DNA from: Incurvaria masculella
Lineage: Eukaryota; Arthropoda; Insecta; Lepidoptera; Incurvariidae
Assembly (NCBI GenBank): GCA_946894095.1
Contig: OX335655.1
Location: forward strand, 5,704,001 to 5,768,000
Length of the DNA stretch: 64,000 bases
Direction of reading: 5' to 3'
Part shown: positions 63,340 through 64,000 of the stretch, piece by piece
Numbering within the stretch: position 1 is the first letter of the stretch
Layout: each line of letters starts with the position of its first letter
Notes under the pieces: model-generated
Databases searched by the model: none
The model's input: the letters and a program-made list of their open reading frames with translations, nothing else
Told to the model about the DNA's origin: nothing
Translations under genes and position numbers: made by a program

Positions 63340-64000
63340 GCACTACGCACGTAGGCATCAAGAGGCGCGGAACGAGGTTGCGGAAAGGGGTACGCCCTGC
63401 CGCGCCGTCCGAGCCTATGGCTGGCGTGTCTCACTCCGGGGTGTAGGTATGAATTTGTGCCTACTAAATCTTGCCGCATCATGCAGCACGAACGGCGAGG
63501 CACTAGGTAGCGTGGCCCCCCGCCTCACACTGTTTACCGAGACGTGTCGCCTCCGCGCCATTACTTGCGTCTTCGTTGCAGTATTGGTTTTTATATTGGT
63601 TTTAGGTTAGTGAAATTGTATAGTAACTGCATTTGATCGCGAATAGGTTCTAATTTGCATTATATCGATTTATATCTTCTTATTGTGTCATCAGCGTCAG
63701 TATATGGAAAAATGTATTTCTTAGATTAATTTTTTATCTTGTTTAGTTTTAATTCGAGTTTTCCGATTTTGTACTTGCAAGTTAGCGAATCCATAGAGAT
63801 GTTTAGTTTTGTGGAAGACTTTTACGAAGCGAAGTTTGTTGAATTATGATTTAAAATGTTTAGTGACTCCAAAACTAATATTACTGCTCTTATCATAACA
63901 AAGACATTACATAGGCTCATGATTGTTGTGTCATATTGATGATGTTGGTGTCAGATAATTGTGGGAAGAATTTTGAGGTATATTGTAATACTATATATTA
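63340..64000. other. GC-rich patch then AT-rich end of window
   Basis: 63350-63560 is CpG-rich (GAGGCGCGGAACGAGGTTGC, CGTGGCCCCCCGCCTCAC). The remainder is AT-rich. No gene is recognised up to the window edge. Confidence 0.35.

Overview
The window looks like AT-rich, repeat-dense, gene-poor nuclear DNA from a lepidopteran (moth or butterfly). Four things support this: (i) a 300-400 bp SINE family with RNA polymerase III heads, in 13 copies or pieces; (ii) five copies of an element with a GGAC microsatellite and hairpin ends; (iii) LINE ends with microsatellite tails; (iv) several classes of short inverted-repeat DNA transposon. I found no host protein-coding gene I could defend. There are no rRNA or functional tRNA genes, no CRISPR array and no bacterial operon. 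Nearly every recognisable coding sequence is a dead transposon protein.

Layout. 0-7 kb: a MITE with ~50 bp terminal inverted repeats (TIRs), a LINE tail, three tRNA-headed SINEs (one with a perfect 17 bp target duplication, one split by a nested insertion) and a MITE at 6.8 kb. 7-15 kb: a truncated LINE with its RT C-terminus, a hairpin, a GGAC element, three TTAA-flanked MITEs and a tRNA-like retroposon pair. 15.2-18.6 kb: a LINE whose endonuclease-RT frame is open except for two TAA stops. 18.6-30 kb: mostly anonymous AT-rich DNA with a TTAA MITE, an inverted pair of GGAC elements, a MITE carrying TGACGTCA sites, a DD34D mariner remnant and a LINE scrap. 30-40 kb: more SINEs, a full-length TTAA MITE and a 324 bp retroposon with a bacterial-like tRNA D-arm sequence. 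42-50 kb: GGAC element, Helitron helicase scrap, Tc1/mariner relic with TIRs, a foldback element with 165 bp arms, a SINE with a 5S rRNA-derived head, a three-unit tandem repeat and two TA-flanked elements sharing one TA. 55-59 kb: a 3.2 kb LINE inserted into a SINE. 60-64 kb: a second copy of the 25.7 kb TTAA MITE (opposite strand), an RT fragment and a regular array of AT-rich motifs every ~65 bp.

How the parts relate. Families are linked by nesting: LINE inside SINE, LINE tail inside MITE, GGAC element inside LINE tail, unknown insert inside SINE. This gives a relative order of activity. The SINEs share one body but carry either a tRNA-type head or a head joining a tRNA-like A box to the 5S rRNA internal promoter. 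Between the repeats lie GC/CpG-rich islands of a few hundred bases. These could be non-coding regulatory sequence of a distant gene, but that is inference only.
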